This document shows positions 25,790 to 36,658 of a DNA stretch of 64,000 bases, one piece after another; the stretch's first letter is position 1; every line of letters begins with the position of its first letter. Position numbers and translations under genes: made by a program. The stretch comes from Polytrichum commune. Taxonomy: Eukaryota > Streptophyta > Polytrichopsida > Polytrichales > Polytrichaceae. Location of the stretch: the NCBI GenBank assembly GCA_950295325.1, contig OX485805.1, positions 13,366,501 to 13,430,500 on the forward strand, read 5' to 3'. The notes beneath the pieces are model-generated. The model was not told where the DNA came from, did no database searches, and was given only the letters and a program-made list of their open reading frames with translations.

Positions 25790-26285
25790 ACGTTGAGAGA
25801 GAATCGGTCGCAAGCCTCTCTCTCCAACATCGGATCTCTGTGCAATCTTTGTGTCTTCGTGCGTGCATTTCGATATCGTGCATTTTCACTTTGGCGATGA
25901 GAATAATTTGCAGCGTTTCTTGAAATTCCTGAGACTTTTGAGAGGCGATTCACAGGCGATCATCATTGAGGCAGGAGTGGTGCGGTGCCAGCCTTACAGA
26001 GGTTGTGGTTCTTGTGTCGCTGATGAGCACAATTTGTTTCTGTTTCTCCATGAGAGAGAACAGGTCCCAAGCCTCTCCCGCATCTGCTCTCTGCACAATC
26101 CCTCTATCTTCATCCGCGCATTTCGATTTCCTACTGGAAATTGAGGAATTTGCGCTGTTTCTTGAGGTTTTGAGCCTATTGAAATGCTAATCGCAGGCGA
26201 TTGAGGCAGGAGTGGTGTGGTGCCAGCCTTACAGACTTTGTAGTTCTTGTTTCGTAAATAAGCACAATTTGTGTCTGTTCTGGGA
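25790..26285 (+). repeat. Tandem duplication in the leader of the hydrolase gene
   Basis: A unit of about 255 bp occurs twice, at about 25,793-26,045 and 26,050-26,285. Shared blocks are GAGAGAGAA..GGTC.CAAGCC, TGCATTTCGAT, GCAGGAGTGGTG.GGTGCCAG and AGCACAATTTGT. The region is GC-richer than the flanks and lies 470-960 bp upstream of the ATG, so it is probably the 5' leader or promoter-proximal region. Both copies are riddled with stops in all frames relative to the gene. I infer non-coding leader sequence, possibly with a leader intron (a GGTTAGGTGTTT donor-like site is near 26,435). Confidence 0.6.
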
Positions 26286-26755
26286 TGTATCGAAGCGCGA
26301 TTGAGAGGCGATTGAAGGAGGTCCAGTGAAGTCTCGCGTCTTGATTGAGAGCTTTGATTGATAGGCATTTGAGAAGGATTTCGTGTAGTGGCCAGGCTTA
26401 GAGGGCTTAGAGTGCTGCAGCAGCTTCGTTTCTGGTTAGGTGTTTAATTCTTTCTAGTGTAGTAAAAATGCTGCTCAAGCGTAGCTTATCCTCCTTATTT
26501 GGTAGGTTCAAGAGAATTTATCGATTCCGCCATTCTCCGTCGCTCTGTTTTCTTTTCTCAAAAATCCAAGGGTTGATTCCTCTCTTCATTGGCGACGACT
26601 CGGGTCTCACATCAATTTGTGAAATCTGTGAATATCCTTGAACGGAGGCCGTTATAACTTCTCGTGAACCGGATTGTCGTTCATCGGAAGCAGATCGTTG
26701 TTCTCCCAAACCTCAATTCGACACAAGCTACTCGTAAATAATAGCGTGTCAAGTC

Positions 26756-29700
26756 ATGGGAGCCTCGTGTCTGAATATCAGTCTTATAGAGCTCAAGCTT
26801 TCTCTTCTTCGCAGACACTACAAATCATGCGGCCTAAAGTCCGAGCTCGTTAAGCTCGACAACGACACCACGATGCACTGCTGGACGCCTACTCCACTTC
26901 TAGCTGAAGCTGGAGTATGGTCCGTCCCAGACACAAGACCACCTCTCTTGCTTATTCAAGGGTTTGCACCACACGCCATACTGTGCTGGGAGAATCAGGT
27001 TGCAAGTCTGGTGAAGGAGTACAACGTCTATATACCAGATCTTCTATTTTTCGGGAACTCTATAACGACGTGCAAGCAGAGGTCGGAAGCGTTCCAGGCG
27101 GAGTGCATGGTGAAAATGTTGCAGCATCTTGGAGTTCGAAACGAGGTGGATGTGGTCGGGACAAGTTACGGCGGCTTCGTGGCTTTCAGAATGGCGCAAA
27201 TGTTTCCAGAGTTCGTGAACAAGATCGTGTTCTCGAGTTCCGGTGTTTGCATGCCACCTGACAACAACGAACCACTACTGGAGAAACACGGCTTGCACCA
27301 CATCTCGCAGGTCTTAATTCCAACGTCTGTCGCAGAGTTGAAGATCGCCATTTCTAGTGCGACATACAAGACGCCCTGGCTACCTAATTTCCTATACCAG
27401 GACATGCTAGAGGTCAGTCTGACTACTGCTATGCTCAAACATGTCTGCGAACATACATTCCCTGCGATATCATTATACCTTATTGCAATCTGTCGCATAG
27501 TGGACCGTCCTGGTTGTCCTATATTTTAGAGAGAAGAGTTATTGTATTTCATCAATGTGAAGAGTGAGGAGTGATGTGAAGTACAGCCGCTGGACCTCCA
27601 AATAAGATACAGAACTGTCCTTCACACACAGGCGATTCCTGCTTCGGTCACTGAACTTGGCTCGCTTGTGCACATGCAATATTCAAGCTCCAAAATCTAT
27701 TTCCAGCATGTGGAGTAGACATGTTGAAAGTGTTAGCCGGTTCATAAGTTTTTAAACTGGATCATAAGTGTATTGTAATGTTGGCTGTGTGAAGGTGCTC
27801 TATAACGATCACAGGGTGGAAAGACGACAGTTATTGGACGAACTTGTCATCGGCACTGAGGAAGCTTTTCCCCTTCCCAAATTGACCCAGGTAAGATACA
27901 CCATCAGTGTTCATTGTGTCCTTAGAGAGGCCAGATGAGCGTGCAAAGGCACAATTGCTTTCCTCAGAGAACTTCAAGAAGGATAATATCTTTCATTCGA
28001 GCACAAGAAGTTTAAATGAAATGCTAAGATTAAGTACTTCTGCTAAATACAGAGGTATGTGACTAAACATGTCAAGCAAGATATGCACATTGTTCTCAGC
28101 ACGTTTTACGTTGGCCACTTTGCCAACAGCGTTGCTAGGGGTCTGTAGGCTAAATGATGAAATGCCGAGTTATTTAGTTCTTGTCACAAATTGGTACGAT
28201 GTTGCATTCAAACACACATAACAGAAATTTGATACTTCACAATATCTTTATATTAATTTGATTTTGAAGAAAGCCATTTGTAATGTACCGCTTAGATAAT
28301 AATGCTGTACTTAAACAAAGGACAGATTTATACAGCCGCATCCGATGCCATTCTGCCTGACTGCATTTCTTGTTCGTTCGAACGTGGCCACGTGGTTGCC
28401 AGAGAACGTAAAAGCTCATTGCGCACGATTGTATCACACTAGTAAACTTCCTATCTACTTCTCTTCAGGACTGCATAACACCTTGAGCACACTCTTGTTT
28501 TACTGAGTAGGTATAATCGAGCCGATTGGTCTGATTATAGATCTTCGTGCAGGAGAAGATATTAATCATATGGGGCGAGCACGACGAGATATTCAACGTA
28601 GGATTGGCGTACAAGCTCCAGAAGTAAGTCCCTTGCTGCACCATATCTTATTATGCCACCTGATTGCTCCTGTAGTAACAGAGATTGTCCCGAGCTACAA
28701 TGCTGGTTGTAGGAATTATCGGAGTAACCGCAGTCGTACTTACAGCAATTTACATTTGTATCTTGACTCTGGCGTCAGTGAGCGTTCTTAGAACTATTGC
28801 CTTTTTCGTCTGATGAAATAGAAGCGATCCATTCACAAACCTAGAAAATAGATATGGAAATTAGTCGAAAGTCTGTCGCCAGCCTAGAGATGATTATTTT
28901 ATCTCATTTTCTGAACAATTGAACTTAAGCTTCCACCTGGAAGCTTGTGCAATACTTAGATCCAGACACTTAACCGAACCCCTTCGATTTGAATATAACT
29001 TAGGTATAGTACAAGGCCTCATGTCCACACACCAAAGTCAGACCTGACACACTGTAGTGTGAAGTGCATCTCTGACGAGTTGGCAGCACATAGATGTACG
29101 TACGAGCGTGGGCCGGCCGTGGGGATGTGTTTTCCCGTTCCTCATTGGTTTGTAATGCCTATTTTTGGAAGTGATTGATTGAATGTTACTTAAAACCGGG
29201 CTCCTGATAACAGTTGTCGGCGCGTCTAGACGCTAGCCTGAACCATGTGCTCCTCGCCTCTTTGAGCGGGGCCCACTTCATGTGTATTTTTTCTTACCCT
29301 AATTGCAAAGCGACTTGGTCCTGTCACCTACTGAAAAGGTACAGTAGCATTGGCAACTGTAACTGTGGGTATTCTCCTTGCTGAACAGGACTGCAAATAG
29401 TGTTGTTTACATTCAGGCTGTCCAAAGTAAGTTAGAGCCTGGAAGTACACCAAAAAGTCCTATTAGTTTGGGTGGAAAACTAGCGTGGGCCACTTTCATG
29501 AAGACTTAGGGGAGTCAAAAGTAGCAGAAAGAGCAATAATCACCCTTGCTAATTGCGAAGTAGAAATTTAGCGTAAGTTAAAAAGTTAATGTGCCCCACA
29601 GTAATAGGATTACTTAGTGTTACAGCCATCCATTAGTTTAGTTTCTCTTGAATCTAGAGTCGCACTAATGTTACAAATTGGCGTTGGGATCCACTGCCAA

Positions 29701-30152
29701 CCAGGTAGAATCTTAAACGGGAACCCTCTATTAGGGCCCAACCTTTATTTAGGTAAACCTAGTTTATCAAATTTCATAGGTTGAGTTTATTAGAGTTGCC
29801 AGATGTCCATACCTACATAATTTATTGACATCTTCTAAGATGTATTCTTGCTCTTTTGTGACCTTCTTGTTGATCCACTCTGCACAACACTAAGGGCTTA
29901 TATGGTGGCATTGCATAGTACAAGGTTTCACAAATATGGTGATGAAGATTAACAGGATTCAATCACTTACAGGTTGATTTGTTTTGTGTTGTAAACAGGC
30001 ACTTGGGGAACAATGCGGAGGTTGTCCTCATGAAAAATTGTGGCCATGTCCCTCAGCTTGAAAACCCGAGACTATTCAACCGTATCATCAAGAACTTCCT
30101 CAAAAACAATGAGCCCTCTTCACTGAAAAAGGCGCAGGTCAATCCGGAGTGA
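26756..30152 (+). CDS. Alpha/beta hydrolase (plant lipase/esterase-like), 4 coding exons
   Basis: Coding exons read as 26,756-27,412, 27,795-27,890, 28,553-28,623 and 29,999-30,152, giving 325 residues. All junctions are GT-AG and keep the frame. The product has the alpha/beta-hydrolase fold: an oxyanion-loop strand LLLIQGF (64-70), the nucleophile elbow GTSYGG (Ser137), an acid in WGEHDEIF (Asp262) and the catalytic histidine in NCGHVPQLE (His291). The triad is complete and the length is normal for the family, so it should be active. No signal peptide is clear. The substrate cannot be deduced; plant relatives are annotated as hydrolases, lipases or esterases. Intron 3 (1,375 bp) contains a MITE. 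The start is the first in-frame ATG before a conserved N-terminal region. Roughly 600 bp downstream has no convincing frame and is probably 3' UTR. Confidence 0.88.
29446..29624. mobile_element. MITE family 4 copy inside hydrolase intron 3
   Basis: The inverted termini are TACACCAAAAAGTCCTATTAG at the left and a TAATAGGATTACTTAGTGTTA end at the right. Interior phrases AGCGTGGGCCAC and AAAAGTAGCA match the longer copy at 34,138-34,470. It is shorter and more diverged than that copy and lies wholly within the intron. Confidence 0.65.
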
Positions 30153-31339
30153 TGAGCAGTGTTTTCAGTGTAGTCTGATGATTTAAGAAGCACAAGAGGA
30201 GCTTGCGTGTCGAGTTTGAAGGCATTCCTGGCTCCCAATTTTGAAGAGCTCCACACTGGTGTTCTTCTTACCCGCACAAACCACGCACAGGAAATGCTTC
30301 TATAACGTGTAAACAAATGAGTGAGTATACTGTAAATTTGAGTTAAACACCAATGCGAGGATATAATGCACGCACAGTTTATTGTGATCAACCTCAGAAC
30401 ATAGAAACTGGTTGTGGTCAAATTCAAATGAACACCTCGTGTGAGGCTCTTACATACATGAGCACCTATAGACTCAACAGATTAAAGACAATTATCAGAC
30501 CATTTGTACGCGGTGGTCTCAAGTCTCGAGCTACCTTACAAACAAGACCATTCGATTTCATAACAGTGATAAGAACTGTTACATGGAAGGTCGTCGGATC
30601 ATTCTGCCCTGTTGCTTTGTACAACAATTTTGTGAGAGACCTAAATGTTTATAATGTAATAGATATGTGGACGTTTGTTTTCACGATACTCGCAATCATT
30701 TGTCTCGTTCCTTTGAGGTTGTTAAGTGGCATTAGAGCTAGAATCATCTGATGACAGGACAATTCTGTAAATAATCTGATGATTGTTTGTCAATTTTTTA
30801 TAAAAATCTGTCGGCCTGAAATACAATTCCACCAGTCTGGGTAAAAAACCGAATCCTCTATTAAAGGCAAGTTGTGAGTTCATTGGAACGCATTGGATCT
30901 GCTCTGTCTTTGCAGTACAAAGAAGCACTAAGTCAATCTATAGCCTCTGGATTAATTCAACCTAGAGTCTTCCTAATTCGAAAACATTCTGGAGATGTCA
31001 TGATGTGTGGGAGGTGTTAGTTCTGAGAACATAGAATTACTAAGGATGATCCACTCGATGAATCAACAAACAGATTATTAATACCTAGTTACACTCTACG
31101 TATAAAGTAGTGTGATGCACACTATTCATCATTGACCCATGTCAATGTTTTTGCCATCATTGGGTGGCAATCAAAGAAGGGGACATGGGATATTTGTTGG
31201 CACTATCATGCATGCTAATCTAATCAATATGGCACATCAACTTTAATGTCACAATAAATCTGATATATAGTCTAGTTGTGTAGAGAATAGTATACTACTT
31301 AAAAGTCAATAGAATCACAACAATGTACTTAAGGTGAGC
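30153..31339. other. Downstream region of the hydrolase gene, likely 3' UTR then intergenic
   Basis: A 132-codon plus-strand frame at 30,353-30,751 starts with ATG and has a hydrophobic tail, but it matches no family I know. Its position right after the hydrolase stop fits 3' UTR. The remainder shows no features. Confidence 0.4.
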
Positions 31340-31580
31340 ATGATGATTGGAAGCGAAAGGTAGATGTGCCTTAGATGGATACTTTTGTAGGATATGAATC
31401 ATGCAGTTAGTGTGACATGATTAGCAAATCCAAATCATGCTTGTAGCCTTTGCCTCATAATTTTTGGAGATCTTATGTTATTCATCATCAAAGTGAAGAT
31501 TCTTGTGCTCATGAAGTGGTCGTATAGGTCCCCCCAATCATGTTGACTGTTGAGCTTAGAATGGTTATCATATTTTGAGC
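31340..31580 (+). repeat. Repeat family 6, uninterrupted copy
   Basis: This block matches the two flanks of the repeat at 42,090-42,930: GGTAGATGTGCCTTA and AGGATATGAA on one side, GATTAGCAAATCCA, CTCATAATTTTTGGAG and CATCAAAGTGAAGATTCT on the other. It lacks the roughly 545-bp block present there, so it resembles a pre-insertion (empty) site. Confidence 0.6.
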
Positions 31581-31980
31581 ACGTAGTCTAATCTCTTTGA
31601 ACACATGTCTATTTGGTGCCAGTTCTTAGAGCCACACCTAACCCTCTCATATTATATGAGCCAAGGTTTCCAAAAGGTGAAGGGCAAACCGGTCGCTACA
31701 AACTGTGGCAGCTGGCAAGTCCAACATGCATTTCTACTAAGAACAAGGTGGCACTTTGACAACGCAAATCAAGGACACCTATGACCTTGGCTTTCAAGAC
31801 CTCGATCGGCGACTTGAATGCACATGTATCTAGAGCAATAGGACGTAACATGTGACATGTCATGTAACATTGGCACATGACATGTATCATGGGACATGAA
31901 CATATGTGACATAGGCATACCATGGTCGTACATGGTCATATCATGCATACCAAGAGGGCATGGTGACGGGTCATGAGAAG

Positions 31981-32297
31981 CTTGTGAGCATGGGCATGGA
32001 CATACATGCATGATATGACAGGTATAAATGGGCAGGGATGCATATAAAGATGGACATGGACATACATGCATAATATGGCATGTACAAATGAACATGGAGA
32101 CATATGAAGATGGGCATGGACATACATGCATAATATGACAAGTACAGATGGACATGGAGGCATATGAAGATGGGCATGGACATACATGCATAATATGGCA
32201 TGTATAGATGGACATGGAGACATATGAAGATAGGCATGGACATACATGCATAATATGGTAGGTACAGATGGACATGGAGGGATATGAAGATGGGCAT
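31981..32297. repeat. 60-bp tandem repeat array, about 5.3 units
   Basis: The unit CATATGAAGATGGGCATGGA...ATGGACATGGAGG repeats with an exact 60-bp period and only a few substitutions per unit. Because 60 is a multiple of 3, all three minus-strand frames stay open (178, 162 and 123 codons), each giving 20-residue Cys/His/Met-rich repeats. I treat these frames as by-products of the array. The sequence upstream (31,845-31,960) is built from similar CATGTGACATG words. Confidence 0.9.
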
Positions 32298-32685
32298 ACA
32301 AACAAATGTTGCTAGGACGTAGAGAGTTGGGCCAATATGCATGGGTCCAAGCTAGTCCACTTACAGATTTAGCTCTATATGACAATCTTCTATTGGAAAC
32401 ACCATCAGACCTGCTCTTGCACAAAACACTTCGAATAGCTAGTGTTGGGTTGCCCGAAGAGTGGGCCGATTGTTCATAAAACGGGCCACGATCTTGGAGT
32501 TCCTTTTCTTAAACCCCCTTTGGAGCTGCCCAGATCTCAACATAATTGGCTAGGTGTTAGAATATGATTGGTGCAATGGAGGACATGTCTGTGACAATCA
32601 GGCCAACCCCATGCTCTTAAAAAAACAAACAAAACCATGGCCCACAAATTTTTGGCTTAATTGTTATTAACATTGACCAACTACC

Positions 32686-32812
32686 TAACATTACTAAGTT
32701 GTGTTCATGGCCTAGTAGCAGATTCGTGAATAAAGACTCCGGATGTTGGAATCCCACTACTGGAAACTGAAGTCAAGGCAGTTGAGCACAACTCATCAAC
32801 TTAGTAATGTTA
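32686..32812. repeat. Small inverted-repeat element
   Basis: TAACATTACTAAGTTG at 32,686-32,701 is the exact reverse complement of 32,797-32,812, and pairing continues imperfectly inwards (GTGTTCA with TGAGCAC). It resembles a 127-bp MITE or solo hairpin. Confidence 0.6.
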
Positions 32813-32884
32813 TATGATGTTGATATTTACTAGGCAAGTTTAAGGATTGTTTTAGGTAATATTAGCTCACATCTCAAAAGTGGT

Positions 32885-34080
32885 CTTGCTTGGCTAGGGC
32901 TAGAGCTCATGCCATTTGGGTGGGCCCTAGTTGGTTGAGTCATGACCCCATCATGGGGGGAAGGGGGTCTCAAGGCTGGGGCACGCGATCTGGCACCCCA
33001 AGGCAACCCCACCAATTTGTATATATATATTTTTTGATTCTGACTAACAATTGTTGTCCATCCTGCCTGATTTTTAAAATAAAATAAAAAATCGCCCTTG
33101 CTCTTGAAGGCCGCTTATCCATAAATCCCATATTGAGTGCACTTCACTTTGAAAGTCCAATATTCAATATATATGTTCACTTTCCCTTAGTGAATAAGAA
33201 ATTGATTGGGATCTAAAAAATATTACACAATCCTCATTAATATTGAGATTATAATGTCTGTGAGTTACCATTTGAAAGGATCTTTTGTCATTCTAAAAGG
33301 AAACTTATATTAGTGTGCTATTTTTAGTTTCTTAGTTTATAATATTTTAGTTAATTTCTTTTACTTTCAGAAGTATTCATACATATTTGAACTCATTAAG
33401 CTGAATAAATGTAATCAAGTGTATCAAGCCTAGTTAAATATAATTAAAGAAGAGATTGTGCTTACCAAGGTAATTAAGACTAGTTATATCTTAAATGCAC
33501 ATACTAGGATTAATTATGATTTATTACATTCAATCATGCTTAATTAGTTCGAATATGTATGAATGCTTCTGAAAGTAAAAGGCATCAACTAAAATAATAT
33601 AAAATAATAAAAGTTTCATTTTAAAATGACAAAAGACCCTTTCAAATGGTAAGTCACATACATTAAAACTTGATTGCTAATGAGGATTTTGTAATATTTT
33701 TTACTTCCAAGTTCATTACATGCTTTATTAACATTCATTTACATGCTTTGATTTTACTTCAAGAATGAAATCCCAATTAATTGCTTATTTACTAAGGGAA
33801 AGTGAACACATTTGTTGAATCTTAGGCCTTCAAGGTGAATTGCACTCAATGTGGGATTTGTGGACAAGTCGCCTTCAAGAATGCATGAGCGATTTTTTAT
33901 ATTTGTTTTAATATTAAAAAATCAGGCGAGGCAAGCAACAAATGCCAATTGGGATCAAAAAATAAATAAAAATTTGGTGGGGCTGCCCCAAGGTGCCGGA
34001 TTGCAGGCCCCGGCCTTGAGACCCCCTTCCCCCATGATGGGGTCATGCAAATGGCATGAGCTCTAGCCCCAACCATCTTG
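32885..34080. mobile_element. Foldback element with long inverted arms
   Basis: The two halves are imperfect reverse complements around a centre near 33,475, with arms of about 550 bp. Paired landmarks are GGGCTAGAGCTCATGCCATT with AATGGCATGAGCTCTAGCCC, CCCCATCATGGGGG (itself palindromic) in both arms, GTTCACTTTCCCTTAGTGAAT with ACTAAGGGAAAGTGAAC, and CAGAAGTATTCATACATATT with its inverse at about 33,560. No transposase is present. Divergence between the arms suggests an old insertion. Confidence 0.87.
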
Positions 34081-34137
34081 ATTGGGGTCATATGTGGCCC
34101 AAAGTGCAATTGAGGGTTCAAGCGTAATGTCTAAGAA

Positions 34138-34470
34138 CTACACTAAATAGTCCTATTAGTGTGGGTAAAAAAAATTAGCATGGGCCACACTAATTTTCTA
34201 GTCAAGATCTCTAGGTCTTCCCCTAAGTCTTCCTAAAGGCTTTTTGACCAACACATTGAATATTAGTTATAGGACAAAAGTAGCACAAAATAAAATAATC
34301 ATCCACATTAATTTTCTAGAAAAATGATAAATGTGGCCCATGCCAATTTACTACTAAATTATTCAGCATGGGCTGAAACTAAATGTGGCCCACATTCATC
34401 TCATTTTGCTAATTAGCATGGGCTCTAGAAAAATAGAGTGGCCCAGAGTGATAGGACTATTTAGTATAGC
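34138..34470. mobile_element. MITE family 4, longer copy
   Basis: The termini are ACACTAAATAGTCCTATTAG at the left and ATAGGACTATTTAGTATAG at the right. The interior repeats TTAGCATGGGC phrases. A shorter relative lies in intron 3 of the hydrolase gene (29,446-29,624). Confidence 0.75.
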
Positions 34471-34735
34471 CATCATTGAAGTATAACCTTATGTGCACAA
34501 GTATTTCCTAGAAAAGAAAACAAAAGTAAGGGTAAGGGTAAAAATAGAAATAGAAAGTATAATAATAGAAATCCTAATTGATATGAAGACATCGTGTGAT
34601 TGGGTGGCAAGGATGTGAAAAGTAAAAGGCAGTCACATTTTACTTTATGCAAAGTGAATATAAAATCCTAGGGCCCACAAATTTGGTATATGTAATGTAG
34701 AGTTAATACAAACTATTTCCTTCTTTTTTTAATCT

Positions 34736-34890
34736 TTGCTCCCAAGCACTGAAGTTTGCGACCGTGGCACAAGGCGCTCATTGCTCCTGAGCATTGAAGG
34801 CACTTTGTCACAGATTTTTCTTTGCTCCCAATCATTGAAGGCACTGCATCAAAAATTTTCATTGCTCTTCATCAAATTGATTATTGCCTC
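34736..34890 (+). repeat. Imperfect short repeats upstream of the 264-residue gene
   Basis: TTTGCTCCCAAGCACTGAAG, ATTGCTCCTGAGCATTGAAG, TTTGCTCCCAATCATTGAAG and ATTGCTCTTCATCAAATTGA follow each other at intervals of about 40-55 bp. Two are followed by GCACT. They lie 90-240 bp before the start codon, in the likely leader or promoter. Confidence 0.6.
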
Positions 34891-34972
34891 ATTTGTCAAC
34901 TGTTTTCCTTTTAAAAAAGTACTTGCTAGCGGTCAGTATTCACATTGAGAAAGAAAATGTCAATTACAAACA

Positions 34973-35767
34973 ATGAGTGAGGGACTCTGTACCTCATCAA
35001 AGAGCATGGCGACAGGTTTCCCTTTTGATTCTTATCTCTTCGCACCTTCGTTTATGGAGCAAGCCACCCATTACAAGGAAGTGGACAGCATGCAAAAGTA
35101 CACGGACGTCACTGAGTTTGTTACCTCTGAAGAACAAGAATTGCGACGCCGCCTCTATTCTCAACTCCGTTGCGTATCCAAATTGAAGGAGAAGGACGTT
35201 GTTACCTTCGCTGAAACCGCAATACAACTCGCAAAATTCAACCTCACAAACGCGCAAAGAGTCTACAACGTGCTGCAGTACCTCCTGGAGAGGGAAACCA
35301 CCACCGATGGCCGCATTCGGATCATCGAGCTTCTTCACCGCATCGTGCTCGTGGAGCACTGGAAGATGATAATGTCGCCCAGCAGGGCACCTAGGTACAT
35401 TCCTGTGATAAGCACAAACATTCGATTCATTTCATATGCATCAGATAAGTACCACGTTGGGGGAGTACGGCACTTTCTCCACCAATGTATGGCTGCTTGG
35501 ATTGAGTTGGGCGTCTTCAGTTCTCACTCCCTCACGGCTCTCCAAAAAGAGGAGCTCCAGTGGACTTTCCACAGGCCACGACCTATACACGAGGTAGCAG
35601 AAAACTCAGCAGACGTGCTTGACCTCGTGTTCCTAGGCATCAGTGGAAAAGGACTTGAGACGGCACCCAACATGTCAGCCTTGGTCTCCCAAGGCATCTG
35701 GGAAGGACAAGAAGATGGCTGGATCACCAAGAATAGTGATGGCCGGCTCAACGTCAAATGCTTGTGA
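34973..35767 (+). CDS. Uncharacterised 264-residue helical protein
   Basis: This is a single uninterrupted frame from ATG (34,973) to TGA, with even codon use and no low-complexity sequence, so I take it as a real intronless gene. I do not recognise the family. Residues 45-135 look alpha-helical and amphipathic (ELRRRLYSQLRCVSKLKEKD, NAQRVYNVLQYLLERE, GRIRIIELLHRIVLVEHWKM). That pattern loosely recalls CTD-interacting or other helical repeat domains, but this is only a resemblance. The C-terminal half carries HFLHQCMAAWIELGVF and QWTFHRPRPIHEVAE. No signal peptide or membrane segment is seen. A second ATG at residue 12 is an alternative start. The next gene, on the opposite strand, ends about 890 bp downstream, so the two converge. 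Confidence 0.72.
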   Translation: MSEGLCTSSKSMATGFPFDSYLFAPSFMEQATHYKEVDSMQKYTDVTEFVTSEEQELRRRLYSQLRCVSKLKEKDVVTFAETAIQLAKFNLTNAQRVYNVLQYLLERETTTDGRIRIIELLHRIVLVEHWKMIMSPSRAPRYIPVISTNIRFISYASDKYHVGGVRHFLHQCMAAWIELGVFSSHSLTALQKEELQWTFHRPRPIHEVAENSADVLDLVFLGISGKGLETAPNMSALVSQGIWEGQEDGWITKNSDGRLNVKCL

Positions 35768-36658
35768 TTGTCTACCCCTGCGCTAACATATTCACAATGT
35801 AAACTTTTGACAAGGTTGTGCATATTAACGGAGGACAAGCATCTGCTAAACTAGTGGTGCTCTTTTGATGTTATATTAGTTAAAATAGTCTGCCAAGTTT
35901 ACAGGCTAAATCACCAATTAGCAGCCCAAATTGATTGGTAATGATAGTCTGCCAAGTTTGCAGACAATACATTTTCTAGAATGAAAACATTGTACATACA
36001 CAAGTATCTGCTTGAGCAGAACTCAGTATTGTAATATAAAACATTGTACCTGCTTGCCAAATTTGGGAGAAAAGTGTACCCTCGATGCCATGGAGTACTT
36101 GAGAGTATTTTCTAAAACTGTGCCTAGCACCAATCTAACTGCTATAGGTGTGTTAATCATTCAATCCACCAACGTGTCCTTGTTGTGTGCATGTTCGAGT
36201 CATTTCATGTATCATTGTAGTCGTATACGAACGAGGTCATAATACTCAAATCACATAGATGCATTTCTCCTAGTTGCTCTTACAAGGAAAAGTTAAACAA
36301 TTAATTTGAGCAAAACACACATGGAACAAGAGATTCCAATGCTGGCCATCACCAGATCCTGTCGGAGATCACTAACCTTCTTCCAGTTAAGAACTTGAAT
36401 GAGCACCCTTGGTCTTGCCTTGAATCAAGATTCACTGAAATTCACAACATCAACCTTCCAAAACTACTTCTTCCTTGCCCTTTACATTGTCATCCCTCCT
36501 AACAGATTGATTGACCATTTCACATGCCCATCATAAATATCATGTGGAAGTCAACAACCTGGACCATGGACACAGCCCAATGATGTCTTCAAATTAACCA
36601 CTCCAGACCCTATTCGTTATGAGTCGTCGCACTTACCTCAAACTCTTTATTGATTATT

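Noticed and set aside
30353-30751. A 132-codon frame with a hydrophobic tail after the hydrolase gene
   Set aside because: Its position fits 3' UTR, and it shows no family resemblance.
31769-32424. Three overlapping minus-strand frames of 123-178 codons rich in Cys, His and Met
   Set aside because: They come from a 60-bp tandem repeat that stays open in every frame; nothing supports translation.
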